Part shown: positions 9,180-20,636 of the stretch, in pieces | Position numbering within the stretch: the stretch's first letter is position 1 | Layout of the letters: the number at the start of each line of letters is the position of its first letter | Made by a program: the position numbers and the translations under genes | Notes under the pieces: generated by a model | What the model saw: only the letters and a program-made list of their open reading frames with translations | What the model was told of the DNA's origin: nothing | The model's database searches: none | Source: Nemertoderma westbladi | Lineage: Eukaryota > Xenacoelomorpha > Nemertodermatida > Nemertodermatidae | DNA length: 43,245 nucleotides | Reading direction: 5' to 3' | Assembly (NCBI GenBank): GCA_032718475.1 | Contig: JAUCBJ010001986.1 | Span: 1 to 43,245 of the forward strand

Positions 9180-10115
9180 TTAATAGAAGAAACTCGGAGT
9201 TCCTTCTACTAATCCTTCTTGCCTCAATAATCCTTCCAGAAATTGCACTAGGCATAGAACATTCATTTTGGTCCAATTTTTTACTAACATTTTCTTAATA
9301 TATTTCTTTGACGTTTCTTCCCAATGTTTCCTTTCTTTATTCCATTTTATATTATGTTGACTTCCTGTTTCTGCTATATTATTTCTAATGTCTACATAAA
9401 GCTTCGTTATATTGCTTGCCATGAATCTAACCATTAATTTGAACTGCTCATATTTATCTAGAACATAATGTTTAATCACATTGTATCCCAAATCTGGCTG
9501 CGCTTTCGGATCTTTAGAATCCTCAATATCGTTAATTATTTCATTAAAAATTTCCGTTTGATTTTGAATATGCATCGCCAAAACTTCGTGCCTGATTCGT
9601 GTATTTTGTTCCATTCTATCATTAATACACTTTTCAAGGTTTCCAATAATGTTCTTACTCCTATCATCAAGACTTATAGCTGCTGGAGGAATTTCTGGCA
9701 ACGCAAACACTTCCTGTTGAAGGTGTTTCCGGTAGAGACTTAAATAATCCACTTTCATTCTAAAGAAGACACTTTCATTCTGATTTTCAAATTTCACTCG
9801 GTAAATTTTTCTACGATCAGTTTCAACCCAAATATCTATCGATGTACTGATTACCTTTGGATTTCGCTCCCGGTTATTAAACTCACCCACCACGATAGTA
9901 TGAAATTGCCCCAATTGTGGTCGGTCTTTGGGTAATCCAAGTATTTCTGTTGTTATGGCGCCAATATATTTGGTGTGCAATAACTGAGGACATAGGGATA
10001 GGTGGTACATGATACGAATGGGGTTATTATTGGTGGAAATACAACCTACTATCGGTTTCTCTACTTCCTTACCTTTAGCTTTGGATATATCCCCACTGCG
10101 ATAATATGACTTGAG
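9180..10115 (-). CDS. Unrecognised minus-strand protein segment, about 276 residues from its first ATG
   Basis: The frame is open from about 10115 to a stop at 9180; the first in-frame ATG is at 10010-10008. Visible features: a beta-rich first third (FHTIVVGEFNN, VISTSIDIWVETDRRKIYRV), then a long, highly charged, probably helical region (LEKCINDRMEQ, IFNEIINDIEDSKD, KERKHWEETSKKYIKKMLV). No membrane segment, no zinc motif and no catalytic signature are evident. Codons upstream of the ATG also read as protein (DISKAKGKEVEKPIVGCIS), and a TTATCGCAG just before them could be a 3' splice site, so this may be an internal exon. I do not recognise the family. The LINE A insertion starts only 200 bp upstream, so earlier exons, if any, would have to lie beyond it. 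Confidence 0.4.
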   Translation of the reverse strand, partial: LKSYYRSGDISKAKGKEVEKPIVGCISTNNNPIRIMYHLSLCPQLLHTKYIGAITTEILGLPKDRPQLGQFHTIVVGEFNNRERNPKVISTSIDIWVETDRRKIYRVKFENQNESVFFRMKVDYLSLYRKHLQQEVFALPEIPPAAISLDDRSKNIIGNLEKCINDRMEQNTRIRHEVLAMHIQNQTEIFNEIINDIEDSKDPKAQPDLGYNVIKHYVLDKYEQFKLMVRFMASNITKLYVDIRNNIAETGSQHNIKWNKERKHWEETSKKYIKKMLVKNWTKMNVLCLVQFLEGLLRQEGLVEGTPSFFY

Positions 10116-10316
10116 TTAAAGTGTTCGTTTCACATTGTGTGATGTGAAATAAAATAACTAAATTTGATTATTTTCAAATAAAAATTTAATATGCCGGTTA
10201 ATTAGCAAATAATCTACCTGCCAAATTCCGAAAATTAAGTTTTGATGGCATTTTTTGTTAATGGTTGGCACCCACCTGATTTTTGTACTTCAAGACATGG
10301 CGAATCCAGCTATGCC

Positions 10317-13300
10317 TACTACTAGTATCGGCTTGCTGCATTGCAACTGCATTTTTAAGAATGCTGTGCCGGCTTGTCGACAAAATTGCGCCGCCACAAC
10401 TCCCTATCACCCATGACATTTGCTAGATCATCCGGATCTTCAAGGCCAGTGTCCTTTAAGATGCGTCTCAAGAAAGTCATGGGCTGTCCACCATGCTTAT
10501 TCACTCCATGAGGCTGCCAAAGTACAAGATTATGCACTGGCTGGTCCTCACGGCGAAAGCAATGTCCTGAAAAGCGGAGGCGATTTTGTTCTAGTGTCAA
10601 GCTTTGGGGAACCAATGAGACACCTCCAATGTTATATAGTGTCTGGTTGGAGATGTGTGCATTGTACTTGACACAATGAACCCGGCGTAGCATTCTTGTG
10701 AATGTGCCATCCAGAGATTTGGTGTCCTCAGCAGTTAGAGCCCAGCATGGACTCCCATAGAGGAGTACTAGAACTACTGCTGCTCTAAATAATCGGACCT
10801 TAAGTTTCCGACTAATTCTCGTTGACTTCCAAATCCTGGAAAGCCTATTCAAGGCTGCCCATTGGGGTCCCTCTAGTGATTCTGAGAGTACTCCTAAGTC
10901 ATCAGCAAAGTTTAGATCAGTTAGGTACTTGGCAGGATTTCCTCGACTTCTGGAGCCAGTAGGTGGAGTTATCATCACCCCATCATCATTATGTTGATCT
11001 AAGGACATGCGTAGAACATAGTCAATCACAATTATGAACAAGAATGGTGCAAGGTTATCTCCCTGGAGGACGCCCCATAACACTTCAAATGGTTCTGTGT
11101 CACCATCAACAGTAGACACAAATGTTGTCAAACCATCGTATACTGATCTGATTGCTGCAATAATTTCATCAGGAATCCCATATAATGAAAGTATGCTGAA
11201 CATACGTGAGCGGGAGACTGAATCAAAGGCCTTGAAGAAGTCAACAAAGATACAGCCAGATGCCTGTCTTTCTTTTTTGATAACTCTTCAATTATCCTTC
11301 TAAGTGCCAAAATGGGTTCCATGGTCCCACGACCTTTACGGAACCCATTCTGATTTCCACGGAGCAGGCTCTCAATGGGATCCCTGATGCGATTTAATAG
11401 AATTCTATTGTATAGCTTTGCAGCAATCGAGATCAATGAGATTCCCTGCAAAGAACCATAGAGTGTTAGGTTGCCCTTCTTTGGAACTGGCACCAACTTA
11501 TTTGTTTTCATTTCTTGTGGGACTCTTGTTGTTCGGTACATGTCAACTATGATGGGATAGATGAGCTTTAAACACTCAGGTATTTTAAAGACCTCAGGGG
11601 GAACACCATCTACTCCACTGGCACGATTGGTCTTAATGCTCTTTGCAGCAGCCTTCACTTCTGCAAAGGAGATATCGCCAATGGGAATATCTGGGAGTAC
11701 AGACTCAAACACTTTTACTTCTATAAAGTTATCAGGCAATACCCTGTCATTATTGAGGAGCTTTTCAAAGTGGGCCTTCCAACCATTAATGCGATCGGCT
11801 GGTGATTCAGCCTTAACCTTGGTGGTTGTTTGGCTTTTCCGCCCAGTGAAATGATCGATTTCCATGCCTGGGATGATTGCCTGCTGTCGTCAGTATCATT
11901 GATGGCATCAACCTGTTGGTTTATTAGCTCCTGTAGATTAACAGAGTACTGTTCAGGTACCTAGATGCAGCCTTAACTGCATTCTTGGCCGCTGTAGTCT
12001 GTTTGAGTCAGAACTCTTTCTGCGCCTTATATAGGTCATTTCGGCACTTCTGAATTTTGTTGTCAGTCCAGAGGGGCCCTTTTCCTGTTTCGAGGGTATA
12101 CAGGAACTGTTTCTGCAGCTGCTAACGTAACTGCTTCTGTGAAGGCAGTATAGCCCTCACAGTGATCTGCCGCCTCAGAGGCAAGAACCTCATACCTGTT
12201 GCTCAGCTGTAGTGGGAAGCTGGATCTCACACTAGGCTGTTGCAACAGAGAGGACCAGTCATGCTGCGGCAAGGCAGATTTCGTTGTTCTGCTAGCACAC
12301 AGACTAAGTCTTACCTCGGCCACAATAAGGCGGTGATCACTGGAGATGGGTCGAAGTGTAAATGCATTACAGTCTTGTATAGAGCTCCTGTACTTCCTAC
12401 GAAACAGAATTTGGACTATCTGGGACTTGTGACCACATGGTCCACTATGAGTCCATAGCTTTCCAGTTCGCTTCTTGAACTGGGTTCCAGCCGAAAACAA
12501 TCCATTTACAGAGATGAAATCCTGAAGATGGACGGAATTTCGGTTGACACTATTGTTATAGACCCAGGGTGATGTAGGTGATTGATGCAGACTTGCATTA
12601 AAGTCTTCCAGGAATGTTAAGAATGCATGCTGATCCACTCCATCAGTATCTGCTTGTAGATTGTGGAGCAACACTAGTTGGAGGGTAGCACACAATCAGA
12701 ATCACCTTAGGAAAATTTTAGCCAGTCTTCCAGAACATGAGAAGTGGCAACGGATGATGCTGTTATAGATTTGTTCTATTTTGTCCAATACTGCATGTGT
12801 AGTTGGATTTATCAATAGACCAATACCACCATTGCCACTATCATCTGCTGACGCGAGGGCAAGTCGCCAACCGCCCCCATGTCCTTAATCAGAACCTCAT
12901 CAGTCTGTCCAGTCTGCATTCGATGCTCTTGAACACCCACTGCGCTAAGAGAAAGCTTATCTGCCAAGGCAGTCAGCTCACCTTGTTGCATTGGGGACCC
13001 GAGTGTTAGGGTGTTTACTGAGGCTAGTCTAGTGACTTGCCTCAGATTCACCAATGGCTTTGTTGGTCGGGGTGGAACATGAGAGTAGCTTCCAACTCCA
13101 GAATCCCTCTCCCCCTCACAATCTGGCCTCCCTGGTGACCCAGGGTTTGGGCCAGAAAGGTCATCAGGAAAGGGACTCAAAGAATTGTTGGCTTCTCTCT
13201 CTCCAGTAGGGGGTGAGAGAGGCAACCGTTCAGGAGATAACTGACGCCGGTGAGGCCGATTGTGTCCGGTAATTCCACTGGCCTCTAGTGGCCGGACCTC

Positions 13301-13700
13301 TGCATTACTAATGTAATCCATAGTGGGGGGTTGGGGGGTGCTTTTTTGTCGAGTCAGCTCTTGGGGCAAATACCACACCCTGGTTTGCCGTTCCACAGGG
13401 TGGGTGTCGCAGTGGAGTCAGATATGAAGCCCATCACCCATATCTACTCTGGCGCACATGACCCACCATTGGCTGTGCAGCTCATCTGCTGGGTCATGCC
13501 CTGTACCCCGGCTGCCAGGTGCAGGTCGCAGTGAAGTGTACTCAGAGTGGACATGAGAACACTCTACTCCTGATCAGCCATTGGTAGATCACCATCTGCC
13601 TGGCCAGGCCATATACCCCTGCAGCCAAGTATATGGGTCCTTAATCCAGGACCAACGGTCTCCTTATCCCAGAACGAAGGGGGTCCTAGTTACAGGACCA
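10317..13700 (-). pseudogene. LINE copy A: EEP endonuclease + reverse transcriptase, RTE-like, degenerate
   Basis: Near full-length minus-strand LINE. From 5' to 3': a 5'-UTR-like GC-richer lead (13700-13397); a proline-rich N-terminus and the start of the EEP nuclease (QGELTALADKLSLSAVGVQE, 13396-12812); the rest of EEP (EDFNA, QIVQILFRRKY, SSDHRLIVAEV, 12695-12063); RT fingers and palm (KTNRASGVDGVPP, NGFRKGRGTMEPIL, 11865-11128); and RT core to end (GVLQGDNLAPFLF, NFADDLGVL, LYGSPCWALT, RLRFSGHCFRRED, 11203-10355). Frameshifts separate these blocks near 12860, 12700, 12050-11880 and 11275. EEP motif losses include GDFN to EDFN and QIDY to QIVQ. Compared with copy C, 75 codons are missing between SLEG-x-Q and WAALNRL. 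The 3' end carries a short (TAG)n tail at 10317-10326. The EEP plus the RT type suggest an RTE-related clade (inferred). Confidence 0.8.
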
Positions 13701-13723
13701 GATTTGCCCTAGTAAGAGGGAAC

Positions 13724-14215
13724 AGGGGGAACACCATCTACTCCACTGGCACGATTGGTCTTAATGCTCTTTGCAGCAGCCTTCACTTCTGCAAAGGAGA
13801 TATCGCCAATTGGAATATCTGGGAGTACAGACTCAGACACTTTTACTTCTATAAAGTTATCAGGCAATACCCTGTCATTATTGAGGAGCTTTTCATAGTG
13901 GGCTTTCCAACCATTGAGGCGATCGGCTGGTGATTCAGCCTTAACCTTGGTGGTTGGTTGGCTTTTCCGCCCAGTAAGCAGATTGATTGATTTCCATGCC
14001 TGGGATGATTGCCTGCTGTCGTCAGCATCATTGATGGCATCAACCTGTTGGTTTATTAGCTCCTGTAGATTAACAGAGTACTGCCTGTTCAGGGACCTAG
14101 ATGCAGCCTTAACTGCATTCTTGGCCGCTGTAGTCTGTTTGAGTCGGGACTCTTTCTGCGCATTATGAAGGTCATTTCGGCACTTCTGAATTTTGTTGTC
14201 AGTCCAGGGGGCCCT
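13724..14215 (-). pseudogene. LINE copy B: internal fragment of the same family as A
   Basis: The frame at 14254-13709 contains APWTDNKIQKCRNDL, LNRQYSVNLQELINQQVDAI, LLTGRKSQPTTKVKAESPAD and KTNRASGVDGVPP, nearly identical to LINE A at 12060-11600. It is truncated at both ends: the 3' side stops just after GVDGVPP, directly beside the 5' end of copy A, and the 5' side stops near TDNKIQ. Here the stretch between YSVNLQ and LLTGRK is intact, whereas copy A is frameshifted there. Confidence 0.8.
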
Positions 14216-14909
14216 GATACTGAAGTACTGAAACTGAAGTAATACTGTAGCCAACTTCAGTAATACTACGTCATGTCATGGCTGAGGAAAGGAAAGAGCT
14301 TTAGCCAATTTTTGGCATTCAGTTCATTAACGAAAGAGGTGCGCCATCCCATTCAGACACTAAGCCTCCAAACAATTGGTTATTTACTCTGTGCTCCCGT
14401 AATCTTAATCTGACTAGGACCGGTAATTGCACAGATGGGAGATCGGTACTCATACCAGTACCGGTATGGATAGTGCTGAAAGTAATGGGAATATACCGGT
14501 ACCGTGAAGCGTTATTGATACTAATATTCCCCATTTACCACTTCGCCCTTGTCTTAAAATTCGTAAACTAAGTCCAGTCCCTCTAGATAAATATGTCACG
14601 TTTATTATATTAAAGGTCGATTTGCCTAATAGAAACGCATTCGCTATTTGCTATTCGCAACAGTTCGCTACCACAAGTACTTTAGCATAAGCACCAGCTT
14701 GGTGAGAAAAGGCCATCTAAGACTGAACTGTGTAATGGAATCGTCACTAAATACTATTGTAAATAATATTATTTCAGTTATCTTTGAAGTGTTCGTCAAT
14801 CAAAACTGTCTGCAACAAAAACTCTCATACTTTACATACATACTGTCTAGTCTACTTACCTAGGTACCAATACTCGCTAGTGTATTATTATATTGATATA
14901 CGGTCTATG
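14216..14909. other. Non-coding sequence
   Basis: No coding sequence is recognised. Several ACCGGTA/TACCGGT phrases occur between 14400 and 14510, giving short palindromic potential but no clear element. Confidence 0.4.
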
Positions 14910-15042
14910 GACACTCCCCCCCCCCCCTCCCCCCGGACAGTTCCCCCCATTCAAGTAGGACACTTCCCCCCGGACACTTCCCCCGGACACCTCCCCCCAA
15001 GACACTTCCCCCCCGGACACCTTATTCCCCCCCCCCCCCGAC
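14910..15042 (+). repeat. C-rich minisatellite
   Basis: About eight irregular copies of a 14-18-bp GGACACTTCCCCCC-type unit, with variable C runs of up to 13. The block is strongly strand-asymmetric (almost no G apart from GGACA), and the length of each C tract may be affected by sequencing or assembly. Confidence 0.85.
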
Positions 15043-15642
15043 TGTTCTTAACTTATTCTTAACTTAACTTATTTTCATTTTGTAAGGTAAACGGACCGCT
15101 TGTATACAGACAAGTTGTATCCAATTTTCCTTTCTTAACTCAGAAAGTGATCTTTTGCATCCCGGTTTTACATTTTGTATCCAAGTTTTATTTATGGATT
15201 TTATCAATGCAAATATATTGTATTGTTTGCTAATCTTTAAACAAGTAATGATATGACCTATAGATGTTTATTGATTAAGGTATTATGTCACAAAATTAGT
15301 AATTAGCACGTTTTCACTCAAAATAACCAATAGTAGAGGTAGGGGGGTCAATAGACTAACTTAATCCAAATTAAAGGAAAATTAAATACTCCATTTAAGT
15401 ATTTATGTAAGATGCTCTCGGTTAGGCCGCGAGCAAAATTAATAGCACAAGTATTTCATTTAACTAATTTAAACTTAAATCAACCAATAACAATAGTTCT
15501 ACCAAAAAAAGCAAAATAAATCACATTATTAAAGGGTCATATTATTATACATAAAGTAGTGGTTCGCTTTAACACAGTTAAAACACTTTTAGTATTTCAA
15601 ACAGAAAACGGCATATCTTCGGCCAATCTGGGTTTTTATTGA
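15043..15642. other. Non-coding, includes the 3' flank of LINE G
   Basis: AT-rich. It probably includes the 3' UTR of LINE G at its right side (about 15540-15642), but the element's 3' end is not marked by a visible tail or target-site duplication. Nothing else is recognised. Confidence 0.4.
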
Positions 15643-18600
15643 TCAGCTGTTCAAAGTCTGAGACATTGATGTCATATTGAAGGCGTAAGTGTTCCGATTA
15701 AGGACAACAAAAATTGCGTAATTCTCATCTTGTATTGAAAGGCCGTCGCATGGACAGGTTCTAGCTTCCCTGGGGGTCCTGCTCCACCGACCCGTCTCTA
15801 TTTGTAAGGAGTGTGACGATAAACGGAGCCTAGTAAAAGCCATTCGGAATGAGTCGGGTATATAAAACGGTTTACGGTTATATACATCACATACAATGGT
15901 TGGGGTTGAGTTGTACCTCAGATAGTGTTCTAGTTTGCTATGTCCCGGTGATTGTTTAACTAAGGTGTCCCAAAGTCTCTTTGTGTCTTCTTCTAGAATA
16001 TTATAATCACCTTTGAACTCGCTGATCACCTTATAGGCCTTGTTATTAGTTGATTTACATAGACTCAGGGCAATCATAAATGGCGTAGTTTCATCCATTG
16101 TTTTGAGACTATTAATTAACTTTCTCCGTCGGTGCGCGAAAAGCGCCTTTAAACTTGGAAAACCCGCCTCGAGTAGACAACTTGTTTTGCTCGAATTGAT
16201 GCTAACTCCTAGAAGAAGTTTAACTGCTTTATGATAAATAGTTTCCATGGTCTTAATATCTGTAGTCAGCCAACTCTCTGACCCATACAATATCGACGAG
16301 AATAAGCATGATTCGAGCACAGGTTTCTTTACATGAAAAGGCATATTTTCATTTCTGAAAATAAAATTTGCGAATTTTAGAAACCCACAATATTTGTCTT
16401 CTAAATGGAGCTTTAAGCAACACTTATAGTTAACATCAACAGTGAAGAAGGCCCCCAGATAAACATAGAAGTCTTGGTGGCTTACTTTCAGATTATCGAT
16501 TATTATGGACTCTTTATCAGCCAATGAGCCGTTTATGACCATGAATTTTGTTTTTTTGCAATTCACATCCATGCCAAATTCATTGCAAAAATCAAGTAAG
16601 ATCTTCAATTTATTAATACACCCGTTTCTGGTTGTTGATAGAATCATGGTATCATCCATATAAAGTAAAACATGAAGTACTCCAAGAAATCCATCCATAG
16701 TGAATGCTTGTTTAATTTCTCTTATAAGGCGATTCACATACAGAACAAAGATTACACAGCTACTTGGGGAGCCTTGCTTAATACCAATAATAGCAGATAT
16801 TATCACAGACTTAAAAACAAATTTAGTTGTTCTATAAATTGCTTGAATGGCTAATAACATCTGTCGTCCGCAGCCAAGTCACACCAACTCCTGTAACATT
16901 TTCTTGCGGTTTACCCTGTCGTATGCCTTAGCGAAGTCTACGAACAGAATGAATAATTTATTCCATGAACTCTTTGCATATTCGCATATCAGTCGTAAGG
17001 TTACAATGAACTCTAGACAGCCGCGGTTTTTTTGACCACCTGCTTGTTCTATGTCGGGATGCCACCATCTGCACAACCTAGCAGTAATGACGCTCTCGTA
17101 AATTTTTGACATTGTGTTCATTATACTGATGCCACTGTAGTTCCCTGGGAGGAGACGGTTTCCAGACTTGAAAAACACCGTCAGCTTGCTATAACACCAG
17201 ATCCCTGGATATAAACCTGATGTAAATACTAAGTTGAACAACATTGTCAGCCAAACAATGAGTTGCACGCTAAAGAGCTTAAACGTGCCACTAGGGATAC
17301 CATCGGGACCAGCACTAGTTCCATTCTTCAGAGAGCTGACCGCTTCATCCACCTCCAGCCCGGTGAAAGGATCATCCAATTCGGGTATATAAGGACTGTT
17401 GGAAAATTGCTCATTTACAACTGCATCCAAACCAGAAGGGTTATACAAGGTCTCGAAATGAGATTTAAACTCGTCGTCTGATGGGGTTTCAACCTCCTTG
17501 TGTGCTAGAATCTCGCCTTTCCAATTAATGGCTTGCCATATATCTTTATGGTTACTACTATTTAGAAGTATACTCCATTTATTGGTGCTTGTATATGTCA
17601 GTGAATTACAACTCTCTCTTGGGGCTCTATTCTCTGTCGCTGCTAAGTGAATAGAATCCACCCATAGATCAACTAGTGTGTCTACTGGTGTAGTTATACT
17701 CTTATGCTGATTCTTTCCAATACAATCTGCAGCTGATTGAATAAAACTGTGTGTGGCTAGACGATCTATCTGAATACGCTTCTTGCAGAGCCTGGCATTA
17801 TTCGCCACACCTACATAACCAAGATTTTCAGAATGGACCTTTAAAAACTTAAATGATAGGCCATTTGCCATGCCAGCTGTTGCTATGGATACAGATAATG
17901 GGGCGTGGTCTGATGGAAATCTTAAGTCCTGGTTCATTGATAGCCTTAGAACATTGTTCTCTATTAATGAGGGAGAAGCGAGACATAAATCAATTTCCGA
18001 TATCCAGGTTTCTTTCCTTCTAAATGACAAACCACCACCCAGCGGGATACCCCCAACTGATAGGTTATTTGTCACCACCAAATTGTCGTCATTGCACAGC
18101 CTAATTATATCCTCACCCCTTGCATTTTTTTCCATATCAACTGATTTGTACATCCAGTTTTTGCGGATGTGCCACATTGAGTGAGTGGGGTTACCCACTC
18201 GCCATTTAAATCACCTACAAACACAATTGGTTTCTGATTATAGTCTAATAGTCTTGCATGTAGTCGGCTAATTTGCTGAGTATCGAAAAAAGGTAAATTA
18301 CTTGGAGGGATATAGCAACCACAGATTACTAAGTTTATAATAAACCCCAATTCCACCCAAATGACATCATCTGGGCCCATGTCTATATTTGTAATGTATG
18401 GCACTAATTAATTTTTAATCAATACTGAGCTGCCTCCACGATGAGCAGACCTCTTATCGTGAGCCACAGCTTAGCAGTATATCCTGGAACGTGTATAGTG
18501 GATGAAGATTTTGTTTCATATAATAAAATTAGATCATGAGCAATAAATGTGTTTATAACTTAAGTATTTTCGAGTTTGTCTTTTACATTATGAATATTCC

Positions 18601-18660
18601 AAGAGAGTATACTAAGAAAGTTTGGGACAGTTACTGATGAGTTAAAACGTGCAGTATTTA
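15643..18660 (-). pseudogene. LINE G ORF2: EEP endonuclease + reverse transcriptase, nearly intact
   Basis: EEP begins near 18620 (FLSILSWNIHN), with ILLYETK, AHRGGSSVLIKN, VICGCYIPPSN, FVGDLNGEW and FPSDHAPLSVSI recognisable in order. The RT follows with NGTSAGPDGIPSG, VFFKSGNRLLPGNY, FVDFAKAYDRVNRKKM, GIKQGSPSSC and the catalytic YMDD near 16640, then ILYGSESWLT and a C-terminal TCPC segment. Lesions: an in-frame TAA near 18550 and another between the EEP blocks near 18410, a one-base frameshift near 18200 (GDLNGEW to GNPTHS), and a TGA at 16879-16881 where the frame simply continues to 15643. EEP cuts the target, and RT primes on it. The clade is unassigned; it differs from the RTE-like copies A-D in every motif. 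Confidence 0.82.
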
Positions 18661-19231
18661 TAAAAACGAAGGGGCAAATCTGTCGATGATCACACCATTG
18701 CGCGTTATAACTCGTTCTTTATAATCATACGTGATTATAGCCCCCACATTCTCGGGCTTCTTTCGTTCTTCCTCGACTTTAGTGTGCAGCCTACCGTGCT
18801 CCTTCCAGATTGCAGGATGCGTGTCTTTTTTAATATAGATTGACTTAAACGGTTCCTCTTTGTTCTTTAGATTCTTGGCTTTTTCGATGATTGCAGTCCG
18901 CTCCAATGCAGTTGCTACTTCAACTAACAATGGCCTCTTCCTACCGTTGGCTACAGCTCCAAGTCTGCGGGAAGATACAATGACAGCTGGGTTCTTCTCA
19001 ATCTCGCCGAAGATCTCTTCTAGATGTTTTGTATCCCCTTCCGCGGTGTTTGATTCCGCTACACCTAGCACAACCAGGTTTTTCGCTCTATTCTGGAAGT
19101 CGATCGACTCAAGATACTTCTGCTGCGACGTTAAAGTTTCCCTGCAAAGAGTTAACTCTTCCTTTAGAATAGTCACTTCCGATTGTAGAGGTTTTATTAC
19201 GCTCGACTCCAAGTTGTCAAACCTCGTGTAA
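18658..19231 (-). CDS. LINE G ORF1 protein (RNA-binding, coiled coil + RRM-like)
   Basis: About 185 residues from the ATG at 19212, with the frame open a little further upstream (IFYFYTRFDNLE). A leucine/glutamate-rich coiled-coil-like start (LQSEVTILKEELTLCRETLT) is followed by FQNRAKNLVVLGVAE, then SSRRLGAVANGRKRPLLVEV and ATALERTAIIEKAKNLKNKE, and a C-terminal part ending near APSFL. This order (coiled coil, R-x-K-N-L-V-V-x-G, R-L-G...R-P-L-L-V) is typical of LINE ORF1 proteins that coat element RNA (family knowledge). It lies immediately 5' of ORF2 on the same strand. The N-terminus is probably truncated or frameshifted upstream of 19231. Confidence 0.72.
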
Positions 19232-19670
19232 AAATAAAATATCTGACCGCAGCAGTCGTAATTCCATTACAATGTCGCCACCAATCGTATCAGCACTGAC
19301 AGATGACCTCCTTATAAATTCCATCCCCCGAATGATATACTGTTTTTATTAACTACAGAATTATAATAATTTTTTTATTAGTATATTTTTATTTTATTTT
19401 TTTTTTATTATAATTTTATTATTTTTTTTTATTTTATTATTAATATTTTAATTATAGGTAATATTATGTAATGGCTCATTCCATGAAAAGGTCAACCTCC
19501 GCACTAATTTTGAAAAATGGGATATGGCTTAGATTTTATACTTATTCTAGGTCAAAATTTATCATAGTTTATGAATTCAGTGATAAAAAATTAAGCCCAT
19601 TTGAACTTAAGACCCTAAACAACATCGAATCTATAAATTCCAGGGTTTTGATCGCAACATTTGTGGGAAT
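19232..19670. other. 5' flank of LINE G and an AT-only low-complexity tract
   Basis: 19345-19458 is almost purely A/T, dominated by TTTTATTATT-like runs. Small frames on either side overlap LINE C or are random. No gene is supported. Confidence 0.6.
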
Positions 19671-20636
19671 ACTACTACTACTAGGATCGGCATGCTGCAT
19701 TGCAGCTGCATTTTTAAGAATGCTGTGCCGGCTTGTCAACAAAATTGCGCCGCCACAACTCCCTATCAACCATGACATTTGCTAGATCATCCGCATCTTT
19801 AAGGCCAGTGTCCTTTAAGATGCGTCTCAAGAAAGTCATGGGCTGTCCACCATGCTTATTCACTCCATGAGGCTGCCAAAGTACAAGATTATGCACTGGC
19901 TGGTCCTCACGGCGAAAGCAATGTCCTGCAAAGCGGAGGCGATTTTGTTCTAGTGTCAAGCTTGGGGGAACCAATGAGACACCTCCAATGTTATATAGTG
20001 TCTGGTTGGAGATGTGTGCATTGTACTTGACACAATGTACCCGGCGTAGCATTCTTGTGAATGTGCCATCCAGAGATTTGGTGTCCTCAGCAGTTAGAGC
20101 CCAGCATGGACTCCCGTAGAGGAGTACTGGAACTACTGCTGCTCTAAATAATCGGACCTTAAGTTTCCGATTAATTCTAGGTGACTTCCAAATCCTGGAA
20201 AGCCTATTCAAGGCTGCCCATGCCTTTTCCTTACGTATTCGAAGGTCCTCACCTGACTTCCGGATCCATGATCCCAGGTAACAGGAGTCGTCCACATGCT
20301 CAAGCATACCATCCTTTGAGCTTATGCTCATCCGATCAGAGACTTGCTGAGGACTTTCAAAGTTAACTGTCAGAATTTTGGTCTTTCTGGAGTTAATAAA
20401 AAGACCAACACTAGAAGCAGCATGTTCTAATGAGCTGAGGAGCCGCTGGGCTCCCTCTAATGATTCTGAGAGTACTCCTAAGTCATCAGCAAAGTCTAGA
20501 TCAGTTAGGTACTTGGCAGGATTTCCTCGACTTCTGGAGCCAGTAGGTGGAGTTATCATCACCCCATCATCATTATGATGATCTAAGGACATGCGTAGAA
20601 CATAGTCAACCACAATAATGAACAAGAATGGTGCAA
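19671..20636 (-). pseudogene. LINE copy C: 3' half of the same RTE-like family as A
   Basis: One clean minus-strand frame of 300+ codons covers the RT core to the end: APFLFIIVVDYVLRMSLDHH, DLDFADDLGVLSESLEGAQ, SVGLFINSRKTKILTVN, CYLGSWIRKSGEDLRIRKEK, WAALNRLSRIWKSPRINRK, LLYGSPCWALTAED and RLRFAGHCFRREDQPVHN, ending at 19714. It is very similar to copy A but without the 75-codon deletion. The element's 3' tail is a (TAG)n run (19671-19684 reads ACTACTACTACTAG on +). The 5' end is truncated at 20636, where copy A continues and this copy switches to LINE D. No lesion is seen in the part retained. Confidence 0.85.
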
